DNA from: Dendrophyllia cribrosa
Lineage: Eukaryota > Cnidaria > Anthozoa > Scleractinia > Dendrophylliidae
Direction of reading: 5' to 3'
Assembly: GCA_024195265.1 (NCBI GenBank)
Contig: JAJLRJ010000005.1
Location: forward strand, 16,629,036 to 16,693,035
DNA length: 64,000 nucleotides
Below are positions 35,735-48,014 of this stretch, piece by piece. Numbering within the stretch: position 1 is the stretch's first letter; each line of letters begins with the position of its first letter. Below the pieces are notes generated by a model. It saw nothing but the letters and a program-made list of their open reading frames with translations, searched no databases and was not told where the DNA came from. The translations under genes and the position numbers were made by a program.

Positions 35735-36510
35735 TTAACGGTTTCACTGTACCCTTGTATACTGGTCGTACGACATTGGTTCGGTAAGTTAAAATAACAC
35801 ACTTTTGGTTCTGTTTTCTTTTAGTTTAAATGTTAAAGAGTATGAACTTTTGGCACTGAACGGTTGTTGAAGAACTGAACGTAACACTACTGTTAACGGT
35901 TTCACTTAACCCTTATATACTGGTTGTATATTTTTTCCGTTTCTGGAAATAACACAATTTTGAATTAAAATAACATACTTTTGGCACTGCTTTCCTTTCA
36001 GTTGAACTGTTTAAAAGACTAAGAGTATGAACTTTTCCACTAAATGGTTGATGATCAACGTAACACAACTGTTAACGGTTTCTTAATGGTTTCACTTAAC
36101 CCTTGTATACTGGTTGTACATTTTTCCGTCAGTCAAAATAACACACTTTTGGCACTGCTTTCCTTTCAGTCGAACTTCTAAAAAGACTAAGGGTATGAAC
36201 TTTTTGCAGATTACCAACGTAACACAACTTTTTTAACGGTTTCACTTAACCCTTGTATCCTGTTTGTAAGACATTTGCTCATCAAGTCAAAATAAGACAC
36301 TTTTAGCAGTGTTTCAGTCCAAATGTTCAATACAGTATGTTTTCCACTGAACGGTTCATTTCTTCTGGTTTGTTTAGTTGTCCAGGACTTCTTTTAAATA
36401 AGACACTTTTATCAGTGTTTCTTTTTTCCGGTCCAAATGTTCAATACAGTACGTTTTCCACTGAACAGTCCATTTCTTCTGGTCTGTTTAGTTGTCGAGG
36501 ACTTCTTTTA
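35735..36510. repeat. Degenerate tandem repeats near the Helentron B 3' end
   Basis: About four units of 150-185 bp begin GGTTTCACTTAACCCTTGTA (at about 35741, 35903, 36090 and 36238). Two shorter copies of a unit with CAATACAGTACGTTTTCCAC follow, at 36325-36396 and 36440-36508. The last copy overlaps the C-terminal codons of the RPA-like gene. Confidence 0.75.
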
Positions 36511-37880
36511 TGATTTTTTTTTTGGTAGTTATATTTTAAGTTGATGTTCTTTAAGGTCATGAGTGCGTCTCTGATTTCATCACTTGTGTTGCTCATTGTT
36601 GCTGTTGTATTTTTTAACAGGCATTCCATTTCATCTGTGAATGCGGTCAGCCACAATTCTGATTTACCATCTTGGATACAGAGCTTTACTGAGCCTTCCC
36701 TCTTGCAGTTAATCATTCGTTGTCGCACTTTGCAGTTTTGGCATCTTACCGACTCGCCTGACTCATCCCCAATGCGCTTTTTGCAGACTTGGCAGGCACT
36801 AAATATGTTTAAGTTGGCAACATATTTCAGTTCACTTGCCATAATGTTTCTCTCTGGATTTGTCAATATTTCTGGCCCCACTAGCTTTTCAAGGATTGTG
36901 TTTTCTTCTGTGTAAGTTGTATCCTTGTTGGTGCTTAGAAACTTGGTTCCTTGGTAGTATCGTAGAGTGAGGTTTTTGAAGTAGTACTGTTTGTTGTTTG
37001 TCAGTTTTGTAAATAGTGGCTCCCATATGTGTAATTCCATTGTGTCATCGTGATCTTCCAAAATACAGTCTTCTTTGACTGTTAAAGTTTGATTTGAGCG
37101 TGTCTCTATTTTCTTTTGTTGTTTGGTTCCCATTGACAGGGTTCCACGTACATTTACTTTCTGGTTAGGGGACATTTCTTTTAATTCTGCTAAAGAGACA
37201 TCAGAAGCTTGTGATGTTGATTCGGTAGTTTCTGTTTTAATTTGCTGTACATAGGAGAACCTCACATCAGAGTTTGCACATTGTGAAACAAAGGATTGCT
37301 GGTTTAAAAGCCAGTCGTTGTCTTCGTTCTCTGGAATGACCAGGTTCTTAAGCAAAACAGGTGATTTTGTATCTTCAAAGTGCTTTATTCTTGGTTGCTT
37401 TGATTTGTCGAAGCCAACTATTCTTTGAATTTTTGATGGCGAAACTTGAAGGTCAAAGTCGAACCATTCATGTTTGGTCTTTGAAGATGTTTTCACGGGA
37501 GATACGTTGTGGACGTATCCATGCTTGTTTTCTAAATTTTAAAGAAAGAACAGTAAAAGTTAAGGCTGTAAGGTCATTAATGTTCTTATAATAATGATAA
37601 GAATGACAGTTCACAATAATCATTAGAGTTTAAAAGCAAATAAACTGATAGCTACTTGGTGTGTTTGCCATCCCTCCCCCACCCCCTAGCTAACTTAAGG
37701 TTTCCACTTATTCTCTTTTACTCCTGAGTTCTTGCAAATGGGAAATCAGACAGGGGATACCATCTACAACATTGAATGTGCTTGTTTGGAAAGCACATCT
37801 GAATAAGCCCTGTGAGAGGCAAAGTAGAAAGTTATAAGAGAACTGTCCAACTTACCTTTGCGCTGCCTCTTAGCTGACAT
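36441..37880 (-). CDS. Helentron B RPA-like single-strand DNA-binding protein, two exons
   Basis: Exon 1 is 37880-37856 (MSAKRQRK plus 1 nt, donor GTAAGT). Exon 2 is 37531-36441, entered with 2 nt, so the phases agree; the product is 371 residues. An OB-fold region with LEDHDDTMELHIWEPL and KFLSTNKDTTY is followed by a four-Cys zinc ribbon (CQVCKKRI ... CQNCKV). It matches the RPA-like product of Helentron A in layout (conserved LxLW/LHIW strand and ribbon) but is clearly diverged. The start choice rests on the good donor and acceptor and the matching phase. The frame is intact. Its last codons derive from a tandem-repeat unit, so the C-terminus may be variable. Confidence 0.8.
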
Positions 37881-38025
37881 CTTCAATTCTAAAAAGAAAA
37901 TTGAAAAATATCATGTTACCTGTTTGGTTTTTAAAGAAAGTTAGTATTTGATTACTTTTTTTTTTTATTTTGATATAATTATAGTGTTACAGATAAGGTG
38001 CTACATGTTTTTTTTGTAGTAAATG

Positions 38026-41000
38026 TTATACATATTCTTTGGCTAGATCATTACTGACTTTGTGCAATGTTGTCTGTGAAAGGCTATCTAGTCTATGTTC
38101 CTCTGATATCCTATATTGCAAATTCGGTGATTTTTTAAGAGCTTGTAATCTTTCAAAGGTGAGAGGTTCTAGAACAAGGTCAGACAAGTTTCTGACCCTA
38201 CTTAGTGCAACATATGTCATTCCAGTGACATTTTCTGATTTTCCAAGATCTATCCATGCCTTTTCTAATGTAAGACCTTGGCATTTGTGGATGGTCATTG
38301 CCCAAGCTAACCTTAAAGGTAGTTGTTGCCTTTCAGCATTGTAGCCAAACCTTTGAGAAACCTGGGCGATGGGACAAATTGGAACACACCTTGGGAGGTC
38401 AGGAGATATAGAAGGTCCATTGTAAGTTTCATCAAATTGAACAATAACACAAACTGGTAAACAAGGGGGCTGCTGTCCTTCAGCAAACACGAAATCAACT
38501 ATTGTTCCTAGTGCTCCATTGCAAAGGCCTACTTCTGTCCATAAATTCATTGTTAGCATGACCCTAGAATGCTTTGATAAATAGAGGACAGGTTCAAGCC
38601 CACTAAATTCATCAGGATGAATTTTATCTGCCCCATTAGAATGTCTGGCTTTTATTCTGGCTATAGGTTCATTTAGCTTCTTTAATTTCTCTGTGTTTAA
38701 TTTCACTACATTTTCTTTATGGTAACAAAGCTTTACTGCTGATTGCTCGAATTCATTAATATTTTTTATCCTATTTGGTGATCTGGAAAGCAAGGTGTGC
38801 CAGTCATCTTCTGTTGAGTTTCCATCGCGAGCTCTTGACAAATGTGCCCGGAAATTTAATTGCTCTTGGCTACAACCTTTTACTCGCTCGTTTGCAGTTA
38901 ATGTTATCACTGTTTGGAACTCGTGATACATCAAAAATCCTTTAATTTGTTTTTCTGATTTAGGAAAAGAATGGTAAAGTGGCTTATCTCCAACTGGAGG
39001 GAGCTGTGCTATGTCACCAAAAAGAATTATAGAGAAGCCTCCAAAAGGTTGGTCGGCTTTGCCAGTTGCTTGTCTGCAACGACTGTCAATCCATCCAAAA
39101 AGATTTTGACCAACAAATGAGTATTCATCAATAATCAGGTAGTTGACACCTGTTAAGTTGTCCTGAAGTTGCCGAAGGGCTATTCCTTTAAGGTCATGTT
39201 GTCGTGTTGAACCGATAGGCAATTTGAGCAAAGAGTGCAATGTGATACCATTAACATTAAAAGCGGCCTTTCCAGTATATGCCAATACTCGACACTTTGA
39301 TTGGAGTAAGTTTCTTAACGCATCAATGACATAACTTTTTCCAGATCCTGCTATTCCCTTAACAAGCAAAAATAAAGGTTTTTCATTTAGGTTTTCATTG
39401 CTGATAGTGAAATGATCTTTAACAATTTTAAAAGTAAGATACTGCAACTCATTTAAAGTTGTTACATCTATTAATCTAGGTGAGACAAACCAATCAGAGT
39501 TTCCTCTCTTTTTCATTTCAGAAATCCAAGAGGGCATTTCACCTATTTGTTTTGCACTATAATTTTTTCTTTGGTCACTCCAATATTCATCTGTGGCAAT
39601 AATAGACTGAGCATGCTCATTTTCAGCATCAAAGTTCAGTTCTGCCATTAACATCCATTCTTCTTTTTGTTCATCACTATCAGGAGTTTCACTGTTGTCT
39701 ACTGGTACTAAGTAGCTATTAACATCTTGCATTTTTGTTTCCCAATTTGGAACCAATTGCTTTGATTGCTGACACGACAAAAATTGTTTCCAGGACGTTA
39801 TAAATGTGTCATCATTTTGTTCAAGGTTATTCCAAGCCATGTTTGGTGTTCCCTTCCATGGTTTATATTTCAACAATTGGTATTTACAGAATAGACCGTA
39901 ATGCTCATTGGCTGGACTTGAGGAATAGTTGGGGTATGTTTTAACAATTACATCTTTGGATCTCCTTGTAAGTTTTTTACCTTTCAAGATAAACATGGAG
40001 ACAAACTTCACCAAATTATAATTTAATAGGTTGGGATCAACATCGAGATATTTCTCTCTCTGACTATAAATATCCAGAATTGATTGTTCAGTACAAGACT
40101 GACGAGTACCACTCATATTGATTTTTCTTGATCCATCTAGAGATGCAGTAACAACTTCAAAAGATGAACTTACACATTTTAGTGACAGCAAGTGATGCAT
40201 AACTTCCTGAATTGAATAATCCCTATTGCCAACAGTTCTGAGCATTATTTTTTTGAATGTGGTATGAACATCGCTATTGTCCGTCAATTTGGTTACAACA
40301 TTTGTGAACGCTGTTTTCACCACTGAGGACATCCTTTCTGACTTAGATGTATATTTAACCAGGTATTCTACACAGGCATGATAGTCAATGACTATCTGAA
40401 TGTCACAGTTTGCTCTCCATCCTTGAAGCTGTAATGGCTGATGACGATTTAACCTTGAATCATTTCTTTTTGTGACTACTGTTGCTTTATATTTAGTCTC
40501 ACCTGACTTGGTATTTATTTGCTCGAATTGAAGTTTTGTGTCAGAACAACTTTCAAAAGGGGAATGAAATCTACATTCTAGAGTTGATTTGTCGTTTTTA
40601 CGAAGGCAAGATTTGGAACTACATGTTGTATGTCTTTGAACTAAATTTAGTAAATCAACTTAGTCTCTTTCCATATCCTTACTTTGTAAAGAAAGATATG
40701 ACATTTGACATGGATGATAGTTTGGTTTTGACCAACCTTCATCGGGAGAGCAAGGATTCCATGTGGACAATAGAAAATCTACATAGTGACAGACTAACTG
40801 TTCAGCATCTTTGCCTTTTATTATAAGGCTATCAATGTCTTCAACTTCCTGCTTGGGAAGAGTTTCCTTGGTTTCGTTCTTTAATTTTGCAGCCAGAAAG
40901 CCTTTCATAGCAACCTCAGTTAATTCACATAATCCTGGATCATTCTTTAACTTTGCAACGCCATGACAATGAATAGAACCACGTTGTACAGCATATTCAT

Positions 41001-44000
41001 ACCTATACCAATGCCAAGAAGCACCTAAAGAATCATATAACCAATATTTCACAAAACGATCAGTTCTCTCAGTGAAAAGCCAATCTAAAATGTGGGGATT
41101 TTGGAAAACATGAGACTGTCTTTCACTGGGCGATAGTTCCTCAACATTCTTGTTTTCAAAAAGATCACGAAACTCTGGCCAGTGATATTCTGCACATGAC
41201 AAAGTAAAGAATATTGTTGGTGGTCCAACTTGAGAGATTGTTGCCTTTAAGTCATCCTTAGCTTTATGCCAGTATGCATCACTACCTGTGACATTTTTTG
41301 CATAACGCATTAACTTGGACATTACTACTGAATAACTATTTGAATGAAGCATTTCCTTCAATTGTTCGACAGACATGTGAGATTCTCCTGGATTTTGCTT
41401 CAGAAATATACTTCCTTGGCTAAGAAGCCTATGTCTCTGAAGCATGTTGAATGCCCAATATGCAAATCGAGGGTGTGCTGCAAACCTATAATACCATTTC
41501 CCACCCTTTTTCTCTCCAAACTTTACAAGATGTTTTATTTTTTCTGCAAGGGTTGCATCACGTTTTGTTGCTGAATTAGTAGGATCTCCTTTGCCATCTG
41601 GAAAGAGAGTTGGAAAAGCCATTGTTGCTAAGAATTCTACTCCAAATTCACTCACAGGTTTTTGGCCCTTTTCAGGCCATTTGATCTTACTTTCCTGCAA
41701 TATTTCATCTTTTATCAGTTCTTTCTGTTGTTTGAATTTTACAGGATTTAACAATACACTGCTCAGTTCTGTATCTTGGTTATTGGGCAGGTCGTTGATA
41801 TCAAGTGGACCTCTATCTGGATCTAATTCATCCTTTTCACTTTCTTGTTCACAACTTAGTTTTGAAAGATCAGCTGGGATATCTTCCAAAGGAAGTTGAG
41901 CTAAACATTCATAATTTATCTGTATGTCTTTGTATGCAGGATTGTGTTTCACCAGCCAATGTAAGGCAGCTGATACTTTTTCTCGACGCAGAATCAAATC
42001 TTTTGACACATTCTCTCTAACATCAACTGTAACTATTATAACTGGTAATTCTTTTGGACACCTAGGCAAAGAATAAAATATCTGTTCAACTTCTTGAGGA
42101 AAATTGATGCAATGGCCTCGGTAAGCTCTTTGCCCTCCAGGCTTGGTATACACACTTATAACAGGGAACACTCTGGCTATTAGCATTTCTTCTATTTGTG
42201 TTAGATTTTGAAGTTCTTCTGGTACAGGAGATGGTATTAAACTGTTTTCAGAAGAAAATTTTTTTGTGTCATTCTTGTCTCTTAAGCACCTAGTACAAAT
42301 ATATGGATGCTTTTCCTTTTTTGATTTTATATGGAGTGGCCATGCTTCATGACAGCATTGACATAAAGATATTCTAAATTTCATTGATTCATGAAACTTT
42401 TGCATGTTCCGTATTGCCCAGTCTTGTTTGTGAAGTTCTCCACAGGGTCTAATACTGAATTCAGATAAATTCATTTGCTGGTTAGAAATTCCATTTTTCA
42501 GACACCCTGGTGCTTCAGTTGCAATCTTTTTCTGAAGCCTATAGTTTTGCATGTATATCTTATTTTTTTCCTTCACTTCAGGTTTTTGTGAATACCGTTT
42601 TTTCTTTTCCAGTTTAGCTCGTTTAACCTGCTTATCTGTACGATAGGTATCAGTTGAAAAAAAACCTTGACTTTTCCGCTTCATTGCATAATTTACTGTA
42701 TCATTTGTTTGGTTCTCACTATCCTTACATAGTTCTAAATTGGCACTTTTGTTTAAGTCAAGTTTAAATGTACTTCTATACTTCTGCATATATGCATTAC
42801 TTTTGGCCTTGACTTCTGGTTTCTTTTTGTAACACATCATGTAGTTGTTAACTTCAACTTTACCTCGTTTTCTGCAACTTGTGGCTTTTTGCTCAACCTT
42901 TACTTTATTCATACTGGACCCTTCTTTTGAAACTGATGTACAAGTGAATTGGTTTATGGTGACGTCACTAGGAGTCTGATTTGTAGTTTTATGTAAATTG
43001 ATGTCAAAGCACTCAGACTTTTGAAATATGCCAAAAAACCATCCATTAGAATAACTATACAATAGTTCTTGAAGGGAAGAGAAACATCTTACAGAAACAC
43101 ACAAATCATCAATATAGATCCAACCTCTCTCACTCTTTAAGGCAACAGTAAAATGTCTACTTACACACCTAACCATTCCTTTGAGGTAGTACGAAACTCC
43201 TAAAGTTTCCATATTATGAGGGAAAAACATTTGAGTTATACAAGCTGATGACAATTCTATCATTAAGAATGTTGGTAGAGTAACAAAGTGTCGTAGCAAA
43301 GCAACACTTCCAGAATGATTTTGGCAATTAACACAGAAAAGTTTATTGATGTTTGGCAGCATAGCTTCTGAAACAGAACTTTCAAAACCATTCTCATGTA
43401 TATGTTGATGGGTAATGTATAAGACAACCACATCTGAAGACTTGGTGATTTGTTGGTTACACTGTGAACAAATGGAATGATTGGTATGTTGAATAAGAAA
43501 CAATGACTTTAAATCAAAAGTTAATTCCCCAAATGTATTGACTTGAAATATGTCACTAAATACAGCATTGGCAGACATGTCTGTAAAAGAAGGACAGTAC
43601 CTTCTCATCCATGCCCAAACAGGCTCTCGAACTAAACCTAACTGATGCACAAGGATTTCACCACTATTTACTTGCACACAAGCTGTGTATAGCATTTCAA
43701 AAAATTCATTACGTTCCACGCATGCAATAGCATCTTTAAAAATGTAACAGCTCAACTCCAAAAAACAATCAACTGCACATGAGAACTTTCCTGGAAAATC
43801 TAAGCAATGATTCCTGAAATGCATTTGCACAGCTGGGAGGTCTGAACAACACAATGGCTCTGATACTTGTTCAGGGCAACATTTCTGTAATTGGGGTTTG
43901 AGTGTTTGTGAACATTGATGGCAATTAGAATCCTTTGATACTGTTGGATTTCCATTAACCATATGTGCTTCCTTATTTGTTATTATGTAAGGATTAAAAC

Positions 44001-44229
44001 TGCCATTTGAAGGATAAGGAATTTTTCTTGACAGATATTTTCGTTTGTAATGAGAAATATAAAATATACGGCGCCGAAAAGCGACCGTAAATAGGCATAG
44101 GCTGCACGATCTGAATTTCTCTAGTTGAGAATTAACTGTAAAACAAGAAAACGAAGGTTTGAATATCGAGCAACTGCTTCCATAAAGAATAAGTGACAGA
44201 AAAAGTACGCCGCAGGGTACATAAATCAT
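38026..44229 (-). pseudogene. Helentron B USP-like peptidase/Rep/PIF1-helicase gene, one nonsense codon
   Basis: A single frame of 2,068 codons, broken only by TAA at 40662-40660, where Helentron A has Tyr. Order: a USP/USPL1-like peptidase with Cys box FPGKFSCAVDCFLEL (Cys about residue 151) and His box SRHFTVAL ... WIYIDDL (about 355-370); basic repeats with KPEVKxKxxxYMQxYR (two copies); a Cys-rich segment (CQCCHEAWPL ... CTRCLRDK); a Rep domain with [10 protein letters not shown] (about 1085) and [14 protein letters not shown] after the stop; and a PIF1 helicase with GIAGSGKS and LIIDEYSFVG. The first about 45 codons may be intron, since a strong acceptor lies at about 44130 (TTCTTGTTTTACAG). 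Near-intactness suggests recent activity. Unlike Helentron A there is no OTU domain. Confidence 0.85.
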
Positions 44230-44647
44230 GACTACTCAGTATAAACACAAGCTCAACTATTACAACAGCGTCATGAGCGTAAAAACCTTCAGCAGCCCCG
44301 TGAAGGGAATGTAAACATCAGCGTAAAGATCGACCTTTCTTCAAGAACGTGGTGATGAAAAATTATAAAAACAATAATAAAAACAGCACTGTATTTAACA
44401 TTGAATGAACCCTGAAAAGCAATGTCTGCCAAGCCAAAGAACCCTGCATTTAGTTGTCGGCTTGTAACGGCGATTAACCAGATAATAAGACGTATTGAAC
44501 GCAGCTAGTGATCAAGCAATAAGCTTAAGTTGTCAGTGGTTTTAATTACGCAACGCTGGCGTTCAAGGTGATTCTTTGTGCTATAAGATGTGTTCTAGTA
44601 ATCTGCTCAATTCTTTGATCTAAAATCTTTGTAAACGTGTCAATCGA

Positions 44648-44742
44648 CGAAAGAACGCACTGGTTCGAAACTGACAAGCGAACACGCTGGTTCGAAACAA
44701 ACACGCTGGTTTTCAATCGAGAATCGAACACGCTGGTTCTGT
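44648..44742. repeat. Short tandem repeat with CGAACACGCTGGTT
   Basis: Four imperfect copies of a unit of about 20-25 bp containing AACACGCTGGTTC. It lies in the 5' region of Helentron B, upstream of its coding start. Confidence 0.75.
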
Positions 44743-45039
44743 CCGAAATTTGTTGGTATAACCCTATTTCTTGATCAGCGGCTGCTTACAACTCAATTTA
44801 CAGATACATAAGGCAACCAAAAGCCCTTTTAAAAAGGAAAAGTAAGATTACTCACCTCTAAAAGAGCCTCAAATCTCGAGAAAACCTGAAACGTTCAAAC
44901 AACACCCAACATGGAAGCGACACTGCAAGAACGTGACGTCACGTGACGTCATGGTTTACTTACACCCAAATATGGTCAAAAAAAGGTCCCTTACGCTGAG
45001 ATGAGATTTTTCGCCTGTACTCATGCACGGCTCTATGAT

Positions 45040-45087
45040 TTGCCAACTCGACGGCCGACCCTCTTGCGTCGGCCGCCTCGTTGGCAA
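45040..45087. repeat. Palindromic 5' terminus of Helentron B
   Basis: TTGCCAACTCGACGGCCGAC (45040-45059) and the terminal GTCGGCCGCCTCGTTGGCAA (45068-45087) are inverted copies with 16 of 20 bases pairing and an 8-nt loop. The outer arm is also the terminal repeat shared with the other end of the element. Confidence 0.85.
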
Positions 45088-46147
45088 TAAACGACCTCCC
45101 CGCATGCCCCCTATACTCTGTGCCAAGAATGTACGCCGACGACACAAGTCTTACTCTAAGCACAAGTGATCCAGCAGAGCTACAATCCAAATTAAATAGC
45201 GACTTAGATGAAATTCAGACCTGGCTACAAGCTAATAAACTTAGTCTTAATATCAAAAAAACCAAGTATTCTATTATTGGTAGCCATAACAAGTTGGCTA
45301 ATTTAAACCACCGGTTTGATATAAAGATTAATGAACATTCTCTAGAAAGGGCTAAAACTTACAAGTATCTTGGCATTGATTTGGATGAGAGCTTATCGTG
45401 GGACTCCCATATTGACAATATTGTTAAAAAAGCATCCGCTGGCCTCGGGGCTATCAAACGTGATAGGAATTTGGTTTCCCGTGAGACTGTTATTATGATC
45501 TATAAAGCTCTCGTCCAACCATACTTTGATTATTGTAGCTCCGTATGGGGCAGTATAGGTGTGTGTCAGTCTGAGAGACTCCAAAAACTCCAAAATAGGG
45601 CTGCACGTTTAATCACTTTCTCTGACTTAAATGTTAGATCTTCCACTTTACTCGGTGACCTTGGTTGGGATTCTCTGGAGCGAAGGCGTTCAAAGCAACT
45701 AGCAATTATTCTGTTTAAGACTCTCCACAATCTTTTTCCGACTCGTCTAAATAGTGTTTTTAAAGCTACATCCAGTGTTCACTCACATAATCTAAGAAAT
45801 TCAAAATACAACCTTTTCGTTCCTAGACCGAGTACTGAAGCAGGCAAACGAAGTTTTCAATATCGCGGTTCTGTTCTCTGGAACAGCTTACCTTTGAGCG
45901 CTAAGATACAGCCCACTCTTAGCTCTTTTAAATCATGCATTTAATTTTTATCTAATTTAATGATGTTAATAAAGGATAGTTTTTATCGTTTTTAATACAA
46001 TTTTATATAGATAATTAATTTAGTTAGATAATTTAAATTAGTTAAGTACTTAATCTATTGTTGTTAAAAAACACGGCTCGATGGAAGAGCATGTTTTATG
46101 AATTGACACCGTGTATAAATAAAGTTTACCTACCTACCTACCTACCC
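45088..46147 (+). mobile_element. LINE reverse transcriptase fragment, right half and 3' tail
   Basis: Resumes the RT frame: INDLPACPLYSVPRMYADDT with the YADD catalytic box, then the thumb and C-terminal region ending at TAA 45944. About 200 bp of untranslated sequence ends with (TACC)n at 46126-46147, the short simple-repeat tail typical of CR1/L2-like LINEs. Together with 35215-35349 it forms one RT segment interrupted by Helentron B. The frame of this half has no stops, so the LINE was probably young when hit. Confidence 0.85.
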
Positions 46148-46171
46148 AGGGGAATGACACGTGGTCTCTAA

Positions 46172-46210
46172 TGGGTAAACAAATACGCCCAAGCGAATAA
46201 GGTCTATTGC
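46172..46210 (-). repeat. Inverted repeat partner of 35152-35190
   Basis: Reverse complement of the copy at 35152-35190, located just after the LINE tail and before the LINE piece at 46225-46665. Confidence 0.8.
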
Positions 46211-46224
46211 AGACACTCTCGCCA

Positions 46225-46665
46225 CTACTAGCAATACAAAAATGGGTCTGAAATTGCTAGGGTTATCGTGTTTGTCATCCTTGTTAATAGGAGTAACCTT
46301 GGCTATCTTGAAGCCCCGGGTCTTGAAGTCATCCGAAAAAAAAACTAGAATAAGTGAGGCACTGAACACGTATGTCTGACTTGGTAATATCACTGGAGCA
46401 GCGATCTTTTAGCTGTTTAGCTGATATCTTATCAAGCCCTGTTGCTTCAAATGTACAAACAGGCTTAGTCGTTTACCACTACTGGGCCGTAAATGGAAAC
46501 TGCTTTGTGCAGACTTCAGGTAATCATCGGGCATAGTTGTACTACGGGGAATCTCCGCGTCAAGTTTTGCACCAATAGATGCATAGTGTTTGTTAAATTC
46601 ATCCACAAAGTAAGCAGGGTGGCTGTAAACTCTAGCATTAATTTTGAGCTCATTAGAGAACCACC
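46225..46665 (-). mobile_element. LINE fragment: linker and RT N-terminus
   Basis: The minus strand reads YFVDEFNKHYASIGAKLDAE (end of the endonuclease/RT linker), then, across frameshifts, KIAKVTPINKDDKHDNPSNF and RPIFVLLVVARVSA, the first RT motifs of a CR1/L2/jockey-type LINE. It would precede the 35215 half in a complete RT but lies beyond the 3' tail in opposite orientation. See the inversion finding. Confidence 0.7.
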
Positions 46666-48014
46666 TTCACCCAAAATACTGTGCGCGCCGTGATCACTTT
46701 CTGTGCACGCTTGAATGCAACCACGCGTATGAACAATGGAGCATTTCAAAACAAAAATTAACTGAAGCCGCTTTTCTCCCTTGACAATAAGAGAGTTTTT
46801 CAATATCGCCGTATGAGTAACAGAAAGAAATAGTGTCATAGTACTACAGACAGAGTGGATTGCTAATATAATGTAAAAAGACCTATAGACTGCAGACTCT
46901 GCGACAACTGCAAACATCCGTTTTTCTGGGATATGACAAACAAACATTCCCAAAAATACCGACCATCAACGCCAAATATTACAATTTAGAGATCGTTTTC
47001 ACCTAACCTCATCAAAATTCTGAAAATCTAAACTGCATTGCTTTGAAGATATAGCGTTTTAAAATTTTTGGCGGTGCAGTTGAGCGTCTCCATACGCGAA
47101 ACAAAAACAAGTATTCTCCACTCAGCGTGGATGCAAATCAGAGGTCTTTTGAATCTTTGAACTGGACAGAAACAATTATAAAGAAAATTTAACTGTATTT
47201 AAAGATATTATTAAAAATGCAAATTTGACCGCATACAAAGCTCTCTTGTTTTCAATGGATCCTGGTTATAGCTATCCCACCCGGTTAAAGGCCGACCAGC
47301 TCGATAACAGAACCTTATTCTGAGGGGAAGTAATTTACCCGACGAGCTCCTCCTACGGTCGTTACTATATCCAGTCGCCAATGAAACAAAAATAGTAGTA
47401 TAGTATATGGGGGTACTAGTGCATTTTCAATTGAATAGCCCATAAAACGTAAAAATGGTGAATTAAAAATATGCGAGCGTATTTTCCACACATTATGTAT
47501 TACTATTAAAATAATTAATGGTCTAGAAAATGGAAAACTACATTTTTTATAAAAAAAAGTATGGGGCTATAAAACGGAAAATTTAAAAATTATATTTTAA
47601 TGGACCATAAAAACGGAAATTTCAAATCACATTTCAATTGATATATCTATAGTACAATAATATGGACAATGCGAAGCGATGATGAAGGTGATTCATAAAA
47701 TAAAATAAAAATCGAAAGATTTTTATGATGCAATCCTTAAATTATTGTTATTGACAATCGATAATTATTATTTTTATGGAAAACTATATATTTTATAAAA
47801 AAAAAATTGCGATGGTATGGGCGGGGTAAAAACGAAAAATAAAAAATTCACAAAATAAAGGGGTATAAAACGTAAAATCAAATTTGACAAGTGCATGGAC
47901 ACATAAATTTTCCAATATATGGAGCATCAGCCCGTTGAAATTTTTAGATCTTTCATTTTTTAAATCATATGCGCTTTGATATATAGAAATAGCAAATAAA
48001 AAATGGCGAAAAAT
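46666..48014. other. Gene-free, increasingly AT-rich stretch
   Basis: No gene was seen. From 47440 to 47890 a loose motif recurs: CCATAAAACGTAAAAATG, CTATAAAACGGAAAAT, CCATAAAAACGGAAAT and TATAAAACGTAAAATC. This suggests a decayed tandem or foldback sequence just outside the Polinton end. Confidence 0.5.

Larger units (their letters stand above)
35350..45087 (-). mobile_element. Helentron B, complete 9.7-kb element with both termini
   Basis: The ends are fixed because the element splits a LINE RT frame (FLVY at 35348, INDLP from 45087). On the element's own strand it begins TTGCCAACGAGGCGGCCGAC and ends with hairpin TGCC-GAAA-GGCA, then CAACTAG. The CTAG end preceded by a hairpin is the Helitron 3' signature, and the insertion point lies between A and T. 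TGCCAACGAGGC occurs at the 5' terminus and, inverted, about 20 bp inside the 3' terminus. This asymmetric terminal inverted repeat is known from Helitron2/Helentron elements. No target duplication is seen, as expected. It carries the Rep-helicase and RPA-like genes on the minus strand. Confidence 0.85.

Noticed and set aside
44000..44229. Hydrophobic N-terminal segment of the Helentron B protein as a signal peptide
   Set aside because: A strong splice acceptor at about 44130 and lack of any counterpart in Helentron A make it more likely leader or intron sequence.
45088..46665. Twin-priming as the cause of the inverted LINE piece
   Set aside because: Twin-priming leaves the inverted 5' part upstream of the 3' part; here it lies beyond the 3' tail, which fits inversion or a second insertion better.
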